A stretch of 64,000 bases of DNA from Amnibacterium kyonggiense. Lineage in GTDB: Bacteria; Actinomycetota; Actinomycetes; Actinomycetales; Microbacteriaceae. The stretch covers positions 248,001 to 312,000 of the forward strand of contig NZ_SOAM01000002.1 in the NCBI RefSeq assembly GCF_004364555.1, read 5' to 3'. The number at the start of each line of letters is the position of its first letter. Position 1 is the first letter of the stretch. Under the pieces are notes generated by a model. That model was not told where the DNA came from. It ran no database searches and worked only from the letters and a program-made list of their open reading frames with translations. The position numbers and the translations under genes are program-made. Shown in pieces: positions 34,661-44,711 of this stretch.

Positions 34661-37600
34661 ATGGGCGCCTCCGACAGCTTCGTACACCTCCACGTGCACT
34701 CCGAGTACTCGATGCTCGACGGTGCCGCACGACTCGGCGACATGCTCGGCGAGGCCGCGAAGCAGGGCATGCCCGCGATCGCGATCACGGACCACGGCAA
34801 CACGTTCGGTGCGTTCGACTTCTGGAAGCAGTCGCAGCAGCACGGCGTGAAGGCGATCATCGGTACCGAGGCGTACCTGACGCCGGGCACGCACCGCGGC
34901 GACAAGACGCGCATCCGGTGGGGCGACGGCGGCGGCGACGACGTGTCGGGCTCGGGCGCCTACACGCACATGACGCTGCTCGCCGAGACGACGCAGGGGC
35001 TCCACAACCTCTTCAAGCTGTCGTCGCGCGCGTCCATCGAGGGCTACTACTTCAAGCCGCGCATGGACCGCGAGCTGCTGCACGAGCACCACGAGGGCCT
35101 CATCGCCACGACCGGCTGTCCCGGCGGCGAGGTCCAGACGCGGCTGCGCCTCGGGCAGTGGGACGAGGCGGTCGAGGCCGCGGCGGAGTTCCGCGACATC
35201 TTCGGGAAGGACAACTTCTTCGTCGAGCTGATGGACCACGGCATCTCCGTGGAGCGGCGGGTGCAGCAGGACCTGCTCCGGCTGGCGAAGGAGCTCTCGC
35301 TGCCGATCGTCGCGACGAACGACCTCCACTACACGCACGCGGAGGACGCGAAGAGCCACGCGGCGCTGCTCTGCGTCCAGTCCGGCTCGACGCTCGACGA
35401 CCCGAACCGCTTCAAGTTCGACGGCGACGAGTACTACTTGAAGACGGCCGCGGAGATGCGGCACATCTTCCGCGACCTGCCGGAGGCCTGCGACAACACG
35501 CTCGTCATCGCGGAGCGGTGCGAGATCGAGTTCGACACCTCGGCGAACTACATGCCGCGCTTCCCGGTGCCGGAGGGGGAGACGGAGGACTCCTGGTTCG
35601 TCAAGGAGGTCGATCGCGGGCTCGAGGTCCGATACCCGGACGGCATCCCGGACGCGGTGCGCAAGCAGGCCGAGTACGAGAAGTCGGTCATCCTCCAGAT
35701 GGGCTTCCCCGGGTACTTCCTCGTCGTCGCGGACTTCATCAACTGGTCGAAGAACCACGGCATCCGGGTCGGCCCGGGCCGCGGCTCCGGCGCCGGGTCG
35801 ATGGCGGCGTACGCGATGCGGATCACCGACCTCGACCCGCTCGTCCACGGCCTGATCTTCGAGCGGTTCCTCAACCCGGACCGCGTCTCGATGCCCGACT
35901 TCGACGTGGACTTCGACGAGCGTCGGCGCGACGAGGTGCTGAAGTACGTCACCGACAAGTACGGCGACGACCGCGTCAGCCAGATCGTGACCTACGGCAC
36001 GATCAAGGCGAAGCAGGCGCTGAAGGACTCGGGTCGCGTGCTCGGCTTCCCCTTCGGGATGGGGGAGAAGCTCACGAAGGCGATGCCGCCCGCGATCATG
36101 GGCAAGGACATCTCGCTGTCCGGCATCTTCGACCCGAAGGACAAGCGCTACAAGGAGGCCGGCGACATCCGGGCCGTCATCGAGATGGACCCGGAGGCCA
36201 AGACGGTCTTCGACACCGCGCTCGGGCTCGAGGGCCTGAAGCGGCAGTGGGGCGTCCACGCCTGCGGCGTGATCATGTCGAGCGTCCCGCTCACCGATGT
36301 GATCCCGATCCAGCGCCGCGAGCAGGACGGCCAGATCGTCACGCAGTTCGACTACCCGGCGTGCGAGGCGCTCGGGCTGATCAAGATGGACTTCCTGGGC
36401 CTCCGCAACCTCACGATCATCGAGGACGCGCTCGACAACATCCAGGCGAACCGGGGGCACCGCCCCGTGCTCGAGGACCTGCCGCTCACCGACGAGCTGA
36501 CGTACAAGCTGCTCGCCGCGGGCGACACCCTCGGGGTGTTCCAGTTCGACGGCGGCCCGATGCGGTCGCTGCTCCGGCTCATGAAGCCGGACAACTTCGA
36601 GGACATCTCCGCCGTCGGTGCGCTCTACCGCCCGGGCCCGATGGGTGCGAACTCGCACACGAACTACGCGCTCCGGAAGAACGGGCTGCAGGAGATCGTC
36701 CCGATCCACCCGGAGCTCGCGGAGCCCCTGAAGGACGTGCTCGGCACCACCTACGGCCTGATCGTCTACCAGGAGCAGGTGATGGCGATCGCGCAGAAGC
36801 TCGCCGGTTTCAGCCTGGGACAGGCGGACATCCTCCGCCGCGCCATGGGCAAGAAGAAGAAGGCGGAGCTGGACAAGCAGTTCGCCGGCTTCAAGGCGGG
36901 CATGAACGAGCGCGGCTACTCCGACGAGGCCGTGAACACGCTCTGGGACATCCTGCTGCCGTTCTCCGACTACGCCTTCAACAAGGCGCATTCGGCCGCC
37001 TACGGCGTGCTGTCCTACTGGACCGGGTACCTCAAGGCGCACTACCCGGCCGAGTACATGGCCGCGCTGCTCACCTCCGTCGGGGACGCGCGCGACAAGC
37101 TCGCCGTCTATCTCAACGAGTGCCGCCGGATGGGCATCAAGGTCCTGCCGCCGGACGTGAACGAGTCAATCGGCTTCTTCGCGGCCGTCGGCGAGGACAT
37201 CCGCTTCGGCATGGGCGCGATCCGCAACGTCGGCGCGAACGTCGTCGAGCAGATCATCGCGGCGCGGGAGGAGAAGGGCCGCTTCACGTCCTTCCACGAC
37301 TTCCTGAAGAAGGTGCCGCTCGGCGTCGCGAACAAGCGCACGGTCGAGTCGCTCATCAAGGCCGGCGCGTTCGACACGCTCGGGTCGACCCGCCGGGCGC
37401 TCCTCGAGATCCACGAGGCCGCCGTCGACATGAGCGTGAAGGACAAGCGCGCCGAGGCGAACGGCGACTTCGGGTTCGACTTCGACAGCCTGTTCGATGA
37501 GCCGCAGGAGACCGCGCAGGTCCCGCCGAAGCCGGAGTGGTCGAAGAAGCAGAAGCTCGCGTTCGAGCGGGAGATGCTCGGGCTCTACGTGTCCGACCAC

Positions 37601-38170
37601 CCGCTCGCGGGCCTCGAGACCGTGCTCGCGAAGCACGCGTCGACGTCCATCGCCGACCTGCTCGCCCTCGAGACGCCGCCCGACGGGGAGCAGGTCACCC
37701 TGGCGGGGCTCGTCACCGAGGTGCAGCACCGCGTCGCCCGGAACTCCGGCAACCAGTACGGCATCGTTCAGATCGAGGACTTCGGCGGCACGGTCAGCGT
37801 GATGTTCCTCGGCAAGGCGTACCAGGAGTTCGCGCCCGCGCTCGTCGCGGACAGCGTCGTGGTCGTCCGGGGTCGGGTCTCGGCCCGGGACGACGGCATC
37901 AACATCCACGCGAACAGCGTCTTCACGCCGGACCTCGGCACCTCCGGCGGGTCCGGGCCGATCATGATCACGCTGCCGGACGTGCGCGCGACGACGGCGA
38001 CCGTGAAGTCGCTGTCCGACGTGCTCATCCGCAACTCCGGCGAGACCGAGGTGCGCCTCCGGCTCACGAAGGGCGAGACGGCGCGGGTGTTCGAGATCCC
38101 GTTCCCGGTGCGCGTGACCGCGGACCTGTACGGCGAGCTGAAGAGCCTCCTCGGCCCCGCCTGCGTCTGA
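34661..38170 (+). CDS. dnaE: DNA polymerase III alpha subunit
   Basis: Predicted 1169-residue replicative polymerase (DnaE1). N-terminal PHP domain begins FVHLHVHSEYSMLDGA and includes ITDHGNTFG; the catalytic palm carries GPGRGSGAGS and the aspartate motif PDFDVDFDE near residue 412; later motifs are YRPGPMG and YNKAHSAAY-like FNKAHSAAYG. A C-terminal OB fold lies near GGTVSVMFLG. Length is normal. The ATG has no ribosome site; TAACGT ends 9 bases before it, suggesting a near-leaderless mRNA. hisD begins 18 bases after the stop, from its own -10 box. Confidence 0.97.
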   Translation: MGASDSFVHLHVHSEYSMLDGAARLGDMLGEAAKQGMPAIAITDHGNTFGAFDFWKQSQQHGVKAIIGTEAYLTPGTHRGDKTRIRWGDGGGDDVSGSGAYTHMTLLAETTQGLHNLFKLSSRASIEGYYFKPRMDRELLHEHHEGLIATTGCPGGEVQTRLRLGQWDEAVEAAAEFRDIFGKDNFFVELMDHGISVERRVQQDLLRLAKELSLPIVATNDLHYTHAEDAKSHAALLCVQSGSTLDDPNRFKFDGDEYYLKTAAEMRHIFRDLPEACDNTLVIAERCEIEFDTSANYMPRFPVPEGETEDSWFVKEVDRGLEVRYPDGIPDAVRKQAEYEKSVILQMGFPGYFLVVADFINWSKNHGIRVGPGRGSGAGSMAAYAMRITDLDPLVHGLIFERFLNPDRVSMPDFDVDFDERRRDEVLKYVTDKYGDDRVSQIVTYGTIKAKQALKDSGRVLGFPFGMGEKLTKAMPPAIMGKDISLSGIFDPKDKRYKEAGDIRAVIEMDPEAKTVFDTALGLEGLKRQWGVHACGVIMSSVPLTDVIPIQRREQDGQIVTQFDYPACEALGLIKMDFLGLRNLTIIEDALDNIQANRGHRPVLEDLPLTDELTYKLLAAGDTLGVFQFDGGPMRSLLRLMKPDNFEDISAVGALYRPGPMGANSHTNYALRKNGLQEIVPIHPELAEPLKDVLGTTYGLIVYQEQVMAIAQKLAGFSLGQADILRRAMGKKKKAELDKQFAGFKAGMNERGYSDEAVNTLWDILLPFSDYAFNKAHSAAYGVLSYWTGYLKAHYPAEYMAALLTSVGDARDKLAVYLNECRRMGIKVLPPDVNESIGFFAAVGEDIRFGMGAIRNVGANVVEQIIAAREEKGRFTSFHDFLKKVPLGVANKRTVESLIKAGAFDTLGSTRRALLEIHEAAVDMSVKDKRAEANGDFGFDFDSLFDEPQETAQVPPKPEWSKKQKLAFEREMLGLYVSDHPLAGLETVLAKHASTSIADLLALETPPDGEQVTLAGLVTEVQHRVARNSGNQYGIVQIEDFGGTVSVMFLGKAYQEFAPALVADSVVVVRGRVSARDDGINIHANSVFTPDLGTSGGSGPIMITLPDVRATTATVKSLSDVLIRNSGETEVRLRLTKGETARVFEIPFPVRVTADLYGELKSLLGPACV

Positions 38171-38188
38171 TCGGTAGGCTCGTCGACC

Positions 38189-39493
38189 GTGCTGCGGACC
38201 ATCGATCTGCGGGGGAGCGCGCTCGACGCCGCGACCATCCGCGCCGCCCTGCCCCGACCGGCTGACGACCCCGGCAGCGTGCAGGCGGACGTCGTCGCGC
38301 TCATCGACGACGTGCGCGCCCGCGGCGAGGCGGCGCTGCTCGAGCAGGCCGACCGCTTCGACGGGGGTCGGCCGCCGGCGATCCGGGTGCCCGTCGAGGA
38401 GATCGTCGCGGCGGAGCGGGCGCTGCCGCCGGACATCCGGGCGGCGCTCGAGATCACGATCGAGCGCGTGCGTGCCGCGAGCCGGGCGCAGCTCTCCGAG
38501 CCGACCACGACGCACCTCGGGGACGGCGCCTCGATCCTGCAGCGCTGGCTGCCGGTGCGCCGCGTCGGCCTCTACGTGCCGGGCGGCCGCGCGGTCTACC
38601 CGTCCAGCGTCGTCATGAACGTGGTGCCCGCGCAGGTGGCCGGCGTCCGGGCGATCGCGGTGGCGACGCCGGCGCAGCGGGACCAGGGCGGGCGCGCCCA
38701 CCCGGTCGTCCTCGGCGCCGCCGGGCTGCTCGGCGTGCACGAGGTCTACGTCATGGGCGGATCCGGTGCCGTCGGCGCCCTCGCGCACGGCGTGCCGGGG
38801 ATCGGCCTCGAGCCCGTCGACGTCGTGACGGGCCCGGGCAACGTCTACGTCGCCGCCGCCAAGCGCGCGGTGGCGGGGGTCGTCGGCATCGACTCCGAGG
38901 CCGGCCCGACCGAGATCGTCGTGATCGCGGACGACTCCGCGGACCCGGAGCTCGTCGCCGCCGACCTCATCAGCCAGGCCGAGCACGACGTGCTCGCCGC
39001 GGCGGTGCTCGTCACCGACTCGCCGAGCCTCGCCGCCGCCGTCGACGAGGCGGTCGTCCGCCGCGCCGCGGCGACGTTCCACGCCGACCGTGTGCGCACG
39101 TCCCTGACGGCGCGGCAGTCCGGGATCCTCCTCGTCGACGACCGCGCCGCGGCGGTCGCGGTGAGCAACGCGTACGCGCCGGAGCACCTCGAGGTGCAGA
39201 CGGTCGACCCCTGGTCCCTCGTCGCGGACTTGACGGAGGCCGGCGCGGTCTTCGTCGGCGCCGGCACGCCCGTGAGCCTCGGCGACTACGCCGCGGGCTC
39301 GAACCACGTGCTGCCGACCGGTGGCACGGCGCGGTTCGCCGCCGGTCTCTCCGTACGGCCGTTCCTCCGCCAGCAGCAGGTCGTCGACTACTCGCTCGAG
39401 GCCCTGCGCGCGGCCCGCCCGGTCGTGCGCGCCCTCGCCGACGCGGAGGGCCTGCCCGCCCACGGCGACGCCGTGGACGCCCGCTTCGCCTGA
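38189..39493 (+). CDS. hisD: Histidinol dehydrogenase
   Basis: Predicted 434-residue zinc enzyme that catalyses the last two oxidations of histidine biosynthesis (histidinol to histidine). Motifs: GLYVPGGRAVYPSSVVMN, GPGNVYVAAAKR, AGPTEIVVIAD, DLISQAEHD (Zn-binding region) and AYAPEHLEVQ. It stands apart from other his genes, as is common in related actinomycetes. GTG 38189 lacks a ribosome site; TAGGCT ends 8 bases before it. Confidence 0.96.
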   Translation: MLRTIDLRGSALDAATIRAALPRPADDPGSVQADVVALIDDVRARGEAALLEQADRFDGGRPPAIRVPVEEIVAAERALPPDIRAALEITIERVRAASRAQLSEPTTTHLGDGASILQRWLPVRRVGLYVPGGRAVYPSSVVMNVVPAQVAGVRAIAVATPAQRDQGGRAHPVVLGAAGLLGVHEVYVMGGSGAVGALAHGVPGIGLEPVDVVTGPGNVYVAAAKRAVAGVVGIDSEAGPTEIVVIADDSADPELVAADLISQAEHDVLAAAVLVTDSPSLAAAVDEAVVRRAAATFHADRVRTSLTARQSGILLVDDRAAAVAVSNAYAPEHLEVQTVDPWSLVADLTEAGAVFVGAGTPVSLGDYAAGSNHVLPTGGTARFAAGLSVRPFLRQQQVVDYSLEALRAARPVVRALADAEGLPAHGDAVDARFA

Positions 39494-39586
39494 CCGCATG
39501 CGACCGAGCGGAGCGCACAGGACCTGATCACCGCGGAATCACACCGCTGTCATTCGTCCCGCGCCACCGGTAGGATCGATCGCGAG

Positions 39587-40051
39587 ATGCACTGCCCCTT
39601 CTGCCGGAATCCGGACACCAGGGTCGTCGACTCCCGCGTGAGCGACGACGGCCTCGCCATCCGCCGGCGCCGGCAGTGCCCCAACTGCGGCCGACGCTTC
39701 TCCACCACGGAGACCGCGAGCCTGTCCGTCATCAAGCGGAACGGCGTGCTCGAGCCGTTCAGCCGCGACAAGGTCGTCGCCGGCGTGCGCAAGGCGTGCC
39801 AGGGCCGGCCGGTGACCGATTCCGACCTCGCGCTGCTCGCGCAACGGGTGGAGGAGACGATCCGGCAGACCGGCGCCAGTCAGATCGAGGCGAACGACAT
39901 CGGCCTCGCCGTGCTCCCGCCGCTCCGCGAACTCGACGAGGTCGCGTACCTCCGCTTCGCGAGCGTCTACCAGGGCTTCACCTCGCTCGACGACTTCGAG
40001 GCGGCCATCACGCTGCTGCGCGTCGAGAACTCGTCGCCCAAGGGCGCCTGA
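39587..40051 (+). CDS. nrdR: Transcriptional repressor NrdR
   Basis: Predicted 154-residue NrdR, the ATP/dATP-sensing repressor of ribonucleotide reductase genes. The N-terminal zinc ribbon has CPFC and CPNCGRRF (four cysteines), followed by the RRFSTTE turn and an ATP-cone domain ([20 protein letters not shown]). No nrd genes are in the window. A TAGGAT -10 box ends 10 bases before the ATG. pyrD starts 8 bases downstream. Confidence 0.96.
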   Translation: MHCPFCRNPDTRVVDSRVSDDGLAIRRRRQCPNCGRRFSTTETASLSVIKRNGVLEPFSRDKVVAGVRKACQGRPVTDSDLALLAQRVEETIRQTGASQIEANDIGLAVLPPLRELDEVAYLRFASVYQGFTSLDDFEAAITLLRVENSSPKGA

Positions 40052-40059
40052 GCGCACCC

Positions 40060-41088
40060 GTGGGAGTCGTCGAGCGGGCCTACCGCGCCCTGTTCCGCGT
40101 CGTGCTGATGCGCATGGACCCGGAGGCCGCGCACCACGCGGCGGTGGTCGTCATCCGCGCGCTCGGCGCCGCACCCGTCGTCGCCGACGCGGTCCGCCGG
40201 CGCACCACCGCTATCGGGACACCGGTCACCGCGATGGGCGTGCGCTTCCCGACGCCGTTCGGCCTCGCCGCCGGGTTCGACAAGAACGCGATCGCGGTCC
40301 GCGGGCTCGGCGCGCTCGGGTTCGGGCACATCGAGATCGGCACCGTCACCGCGAAACCGCAGCCGGGCAACCCGGCGCCCCGACTGTTCCGGCTGCCCGC
40401 CGACGGCGCGCTCATCAACCGCATGGGGTTCAACAACGACGGCGCCGAGGTCGTCGCCGCCCGCCTGCGGCGGCTCCGGCGCCGTGGCGGCCTGCCCGTC
40501 GTCGGCGTGAACATCGGCAAGAGCCGCGTCACCGCCGTCGAGGACGCGGTCGACGACTACCGCTTCAGCGCGCGGCTGCTGGCCCCGCTCGCCGACTACC
40601 TCGTCGTGAACGTCTCGTCGCCGAACACGCCGGGCCTCCGCGGGCTGCAGGAGCTCGACCTGCTCGAGCCGCTCCTCGCCGCCGTGCTGTCGGAGGCGGG
40701 GGCGACCCCGCTGCTCGTGAAGATCGCACCGGACCTCGAGGACGACGCGGTGCGCCACATCGGCGCGCTCGCCGCCCGGCTCGGCCTTGCCGGCGTCGTC
40801 GCCATCAACACGACGGTCCGGCGCGACGGCCTCCGCACCCCTGCGGACCGCGTCGAGGCGATGGGCGCCGGCGGGCTGTCGGGTCCGCCCCTCGCGACGC
40901 GATCGCTCGAGGTCCTCCGCGTCCTCCGCGAGGCGCTGCCCGCGGAGGCGTGCGTCATCAGCGTCGGCGGCGTCGCGACCGCTGCGGACGTGCGCGCGCG
41001 ACTCGACGCGGGTGCCGACCTCGTCCAGGGCTACACGGCGTTCCTCTACCGCGGCCCGGGATGGGCCGCGGCGCTGAACCGCGCCTGA
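40060..41088 (+). CDS. pyrD: Quinone-dependent dihydroorotate dehydrogenase (class 2)
   Basis: Predicted 342-residue membrane-associated flavoprotein that oxidises dihydroorotate to orotate in pyrimidine synthesis. Family motifs: FGLAAGFDKNA, IEIGTVTAKPQPGNPAPRLF, NRMGFNNDG, VNVSSPNTPGLR and GAGGLSGPPL. The N-terminal helix (VVERAYRALFRVVLMRMD) is typical of class 2 enzymes that use quinone. GTG 40060 is used; no ribosome site is obvious, so it may be coupled to nrdR. Confidence 0.95.
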   Translation: MGVVERAYRALFRVVLMRMDPEAAHHAAVVVIRALGAAPVVADAVRRRTTAIGTPVTAMGVRFPTPFGLAAGFDKNAIAVRGLGALGFGHIEIGTVTAKPQPGNPAPRLFRLPADGALINRMGFNNDGAEVVAARLRRLRRRGGLPVVGVNIGKSRVTAVEDAVDDYRFSARLLAPLADYLVVNVSSPNTPGLRGLQELDLLEPLLAAVLSEAGATPLLVKIAPDLEDDAVRHIGALAARLGLAGVVAINTTVRRDGLRTPADRVEAMGAGGLSGPPLATRSLEVLRVLREALPAEACVISVGGVATAADVRARLDAGADLVQGYTAFLYRGPGWAAALNRA

Positions 41089-41095
41089 CGACCGC

Positions 41096-41674
41096 TCAGG
41101 CGGTGACGCGGGTGCCGCGCTTGACCAGCGCCTTCGGCACGCGGAGGTTGCGGAACTGCGCCGACCGCATCACCACGTAGAGGTTCAGGCCGCGCTCCAC
41201 CTTGGTCCTGTCGCCGAGCTTCTGCGCGAGCCGCCGCCGGATGATCGCGGCGCGCAGGAGGCCGTCGACGATCGTCAGCGCGAGGTAGCCGTACAGGGGC
41301 AGGAAGAGCCAGGACGCCTGCGGCAGCACCAGCGTCGCCACGAAGAAGAGCACGAAGACCGGGATGAGGAACTCGCCGATCGTCCACTGCGAGTCGACGA
41401 AGTCGCGGGCGAACCGGCGCTGCGAGCCCCGGTCGCGCGCGGGGAGGTAGCGCTCCTCGCCGTTCGCCAAGCCGATGCGGGCGCGCTCCCGCGCCTCCGC
41501 CTCCCGCGTGCGGGACTGCCGACGCGCGGCCTTGCGGTCGGTGACGACGATCGGTCGACGGTTCGCCGCCTCGCGCTCGCGGCGCGAGGGGGTGGCGCGG
41601 CCCTTGCCGGCGACGGGTTCGCCGTTCAGCACGACGCCCGTCTGCGGAGCGTCCTCCGCGGTCTTCTTCGCCAT
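41096..41674 (-). CDS. DUF3043 membrane protein
   Basis: Predicted 192-residue DUF3043 protein. A basic, polar N-terminal half (TPSRREREAANRRPIVV; RKAARRQSRTREAEARER) is followed by DSQWTIGEFLIPV and two membrane segments (about residues 98-125), then a basic cytoplasmic tail. Function unknown; widespread in actinomycetes, commonly near pyrD or respiratory genes. ATG 41674 has GGAGGAGGT at an ideal distance. It converges on pyrD, with 7 bases between the stops, and is divergent from the peptidase. Confidence 0.88.
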   Translation of the reverse strand: MAKKTAEDAPQTGVVLNGEPVAGKGRATPSRREREAANRRPIVVTDRKAARRQSRTREAEARERARIGLANGEERYLPARDRGSQRRFARDFVDSQWTIGEFLIPVFVLFFVATLVLPQASWLFLPLYGYLALTIVDGLLRAAIIRRRLAQKLGDRTKVERGLNLYVVMRSAQFRNLRVPKALVKRGTRVTA

Positions 41675-41711
41675 CGCGGACCTCCTCCGGTACGCCTCAT
41701 AGGGTACCGGC

Positions 41712-43121
41712 ATGCCGGTCGAACCCGCGGAGCGTCCCGTCCTCGATGCCGTGGAGGCCGGCTTCCCCGCCGCCGTCGGCGCGCTCGGCCGACTGGTGCG
41801 CATCCCGTCGGTCGCGTTCCCGGGCTTCCCGGAGGCGGCGCTCACGACGAGCGCCGAGGCGGTCGCGGAGCTGCTGCGGGGGACCGGGGCGTTCGAGCTG
41901 GTGGAGGTGCGCCGCGCGGACTACGCCGCCGAGAGCGGCACCGCGACCGGCTCACCCGCCGTCGTCGCGCGTCGGCCGGCCGCCGAGGGTCGGCCCACCG
42001 TGCTGCTCTACGCGCACCACGACGTGCAGCCCGCGGGCCGCGACGAGCTCTGGAACACGCCGCCCTTCGAGCCGACGCTGCGCGGCGACCGGCTGTTCGG
42101 GCGCGGCGCGTCCGACGACAAGGCGGGCGTCGTCACGCACGTCGCCGCGGTCACGGCCGCGCTGGCGGCGCTCGGCGACGAGCTCGAGGTCGGCATCGCG
42201 CTGTTCGTCGAGGGGGAGGAGGAGGCGGGCTCGCGCTCGTTCGACGCCTTCCTCGCCGAGAACCACGACGTGCTCGACGCGGACGTGATCGTCGTCGCCG
42301 ACTCCGACAACGTGAGCACGACCGTGCCGGCGCTCACCTCGTCGCTCCGCGGGAACGTGACGGCGACGCTCGAGATCGCGACCCTCGACCACGCGAGCCA
42401 CTCCGGCATGTTCGGCGGCGCCGCTCCCGACGCGGTGCTCGCGGCGGTGCGCCTGCTCGACTCGCTCTGGGACGAGGACGGCGCCGTGGCCGTCGAGGGT
42501 CTGCGGTCCGCCGAGCCACCAGCGGGCGGTCCCGCCGGTCCGACCGACGCGCAGCTCGTGGCGGACGCCGCCCTGCTGCCGGGCGTGCGCGCGATCGGGC
42601 GGGGGACGGTCGCCGACCGCCTCTGGTACGGCCCGTCGATCACCGTGACCGGCATCGACGTGACCGACGTCGTGAACGCGTCGAACACGCTGCTGCCGTC
42701 CGTCCGCGTGCGCGTCAGCTGCCGCGTCGCCCCCGGGCAGCCGGCCGCCGAGGCGTTCGCCGCGCTCGAGCGCCACCTGCGGGAGCACGTCGCCTTCGGG
42801 GCGCGGCTGACCGTCAGCGACGTCGACCTCGGCGACCCGTTCCTCGTCGACCAGTCCGGCTGGGCGGCGGAGGCGGCCCGCGCCGCGCTCGCGGACGGCT
42901 GGGGCGCCGAGCCCGAGCTCACCGGCATCGGCGGCTCGATCCCCTTCGTCAGCACGCTCACCGAGCGGTTCCCCGCCGCGCAGATCCTCATCACCGGCGT
43001 CGAGGACCCGGACACGCGCGCGCACTCGCCGAACGAGTCGCAGGACCTCGGCGTGCTGCGGAAGGCGATCACGGCCGAGGCGCTGCTCCTCGCCCGGCTC
43101 TCGAAGCGGCGCGTCGACTGA
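41712..43121 (+). CDS. M20 family dipeptidase/peptidase
   Basis: Predicted 469-residue zinc peptidase of the M20 (ArgE/DapE/CPG2) family. Metal-binding motifs: LLYAHHDVQPAG, RGASDDKAGVVTHV, FVEGEEEAGSRSF (general base Glu) and DSDNVS. A dimerisation domain is inserted in the middle (TLDHASHSGMFGGAAPDAVL). It probably hydrolyses dipeptides in the cytoplasm; exact substrate is not readable. The ATG lacks a ribosome site and TAGGGT ends 6 bases before it, so the mRNA is likely leaderless. Confidence 0.88.
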   Translation: MPVEPAERPVLDAVEAGFPAAVGALGRLVRIPSVAFPGFPEAALTTSAEAVAELLRGTGAFELVEVRRADYAAESGTATGSPAVVARRPAAEGRPTVLLYAHHDVQPAGRDELWNTPPFEPTLRGDRLFGRGASDDKAGVVTHVAAVTAALAALGDELEVGIALFVEGEEEAGSRSFDAFLAENHDVLDADVIVVADSDNVSTTVPALTSSLRGNVTATLEIATLDHASHSGMFGGAAPDAVLAAVRLLDSLWDEDGAVAVEGLRSAEPPAGGPAGPTDAQLVADAALLPGVRAIGRGTVADRLWYGPSITVTGIDVTDVVNASNTLLPSVRVRVSCRVAPGQPAAEAFAALERHLREHVAFGARLTVSDVDLGDPFLVDQSGWAAEAARAALADGWGAEPELTGIGGSIPFVSTLTERFPAAQILITGVEDPDTRAHSPNESQDLGVLRKAITAEALLLARLSKRRVD

Positions 43122-43170
43122 CGCGCGGCGCGCACGCGCGGGATCCCGTGGACGCGTCTACCATCGAGCC

Positions 43171-43539
43171 ATGACCGACACCGCGATCCTCGGCACCACC
43201 ACCTCGGAGACCGGCCACGGCGTGCTGCTGACCGCTCCCGCCGCGAGCAAGGTGAAGAGCCTCCTCGAGCAGGAGGGCCGCGACGACCTGCGCCTCCGCC
43301 TCGCCGTGCAGCCCGGCGGCTGCAGCGGTCTCATCTACCAGCTCTACTTCGACGAGCGCCTGCTCGACGGCGACGCGACCGTCGCCTTCGACGGCGTCGA
43401 GGTCGTCGTCGACCGCATGAGCGTCCCCTACCTCGACGGCGCCACCGTCGACTTCGAGGACACCATCCAGAAGCAGGGCTTCACCATCGACAACCCCAAC
43501 GCGCAGGGCTCCTGCGCCTGCGGCGACTCCTTCCACTGA
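43171..43539 (+). CDS. erpA: Iron-sulfur cluster insertion protein (HesB/IscA, ErpA type)
   Basis: Predicted 122-residue A-type iron-sulfur carrier. Three conserved cysteines are present: GGCSGL near residue 50 and CACG near the C-terminus. It delivers clusters to apoproteins; the Rieske protein QcrA encoded nearby is a plausible client. The ATG has no ribosome site and TACCAT ends 6 bases upstream. A hairpin follows the stop. Confidence 0.93.
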   Translation: MTDTAILGTTTSETGHGVLLTAPAASKVKSLLEQEGRDDLRLRLAVQPGGCSGLIYQLYFDERLLDGDATVAFDGVEVVVDRMSVPYLDGATVDFEDTIQKQGFTIDNPNAQGSCACGDSFH

Positions 43540-43553
43540 GTTCATCGCTCTGC

Positions 43554-43587
43554 AGCGGCCGGCTCCGTGAGAGGGGGGCCGGCCGCT
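43554..43587 (+). terminator. Hairpin terminator after erpA
   Basis: Perfect 10-bp stem AGCGGCCGGC / GCCGGCCGCT (arms 43554-43563 and 43578-43587), loop 14 bases, followed by TCGTCGTTCC. Confidence 0.6.
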
Positions 43588-43776
43588 TCGTCGTTCCCGG
43601 CGTTTCAACCGGGCTGGTGCCGATCAGGCGCGCGCATCCCGGACGCGGTCCGGGGCCGCGCCCCCGTCCTCCCTACAAGTCGTAGAAAAAGGCGGTCCCG
43701 GTCGGGGTGGCGGACTCCGCCGGGCGATAGGCTGACGGTCGGCACGACGTGCCTGAAGAATCGGGGAAGGGAATCA

Positions 43777-44700
43777 GTGCGCTCCACTCGACGACGCGTG
43801 ATCCTCGTGCCGCTCATCGCGGCGGGGATCGTGGCGGCTCTCTCGGGCTGCAGCACCCTGGAGATGCACGGCTACCTCCCCGGCTTCATCGCCGGGCAGC
43901 CGGACGCCACCAACCAGACGCAGCGGGTGTCCGACCTCTGGGTCGGCTCCTGGATCACGCTCCTCGGCGTCGGCGTCATCACCTGGGGCATCATCATCTG
44001 GTTCGCGATCGTCTACCGACGTCGTCGCGGCCAGACCGGCCTCCCCGTGCAGCTCCGGTACAACATGCCGATCGAGATCTTCTACACGGTCGTCCCGCTG
44101 ATCCTCGTCCTCGGCCTGTTCGCCTTCACGGCGAAGGACCAGTCCGCGATCGAGACGCGGTTCGCGAACCCTGACGTCACGATCGACGCGTACGGCAAGC
44201 AGTGGGCGTGGGACTTCGCGTACGCGAAGGAGAACGTCTACGAGCAGGGCGTGCAGGCGCAGCTGAGCTCCGACCCGAGCAACGCGGGCAAGGTCGAGAC
44301 GAAGCTCCCGACGCTGTACCTGCCCGTGGACAAGAAGGTGGAGATCCAGCTCCGCACCCGCGACGTCAACCACAGCTTCTGGGTGATCGACTTCCTCTAC
44401 AAGAAGGACATGATCGCCGGGCAGACGAACTACTGGGACTTCATCCCGCAGCGGATCGGCACCTTCGAGGGCAAGTGCGCCGAGCTGTGCGGCGAGTACC
44501 ACTCGCGCATGCTCTTCCAGGTCAAGGTCGTGTCGCAGGCCGACTACGACGCCCACATCGCTTCGCTCCGGGCCGCCGGCAACGTCGGCACGATCGGCAC
44601 GCAGTACGACAAGGACGACAACGCTTCCGATCCCGGCTCGCAGAACTCGGGCGAGCAGGGCACGAACGGTGACACGAGCACCGGCGTGAGCGGGAACTGA
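43777..44700 (+). CDS. ctaC: Cytochrome c oxidase subunit II (aa3 type)
   Basis: Predicted 307-residue lipoprotein subunit II of the aa3 oxidase. The signal peptide ends in a lipobox LSGC with Cys25 as the lipid anchor; two membrane segments follow (near 60-80 and 100-122). The Cu-A site is [12 protein letters not shown] near residue 234. The tail is Ser/Asp/Gly-rich. It accepts electrons from the bc1 complex in the bcc:aa3 supercomplex. The GTG start has GGGAAGGGA upstream; a TAGGCT box near 43728 gives a leader of ~40 bases. First gene of ctaC-ctaD-ctaF. Confidence 0.95.
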   Translation: MRSTRRRVILVPLIAAGIVAALSGCSTLEMHGYLPGFIAGQPDATNQTQRVSDLWVGSWITLLGVGVITWGIIIWFAIVYRRRRGQTGLPVQLRYNMPIEIFYTVVPLILVLGLFAFTAKDQSAIETRFANPDVTIDAYGKQWAWDFAYAKENVYEQGVQAQLSSDPSNAGKVETKLPTLYLPVDKKVEIQLRTRDVNHSFWVIDFLYKKDMIAGQTNYWDFIPQRIGTFEGKCAELCGEYHSRMLFQVKVVSQADYDAHIASLRAAGNVGTIGTQYDKDDNASDPGSQNSGEQGTNGDTSTGVSGN

Positions 44701-44711
44701 GGGGGACGCGG

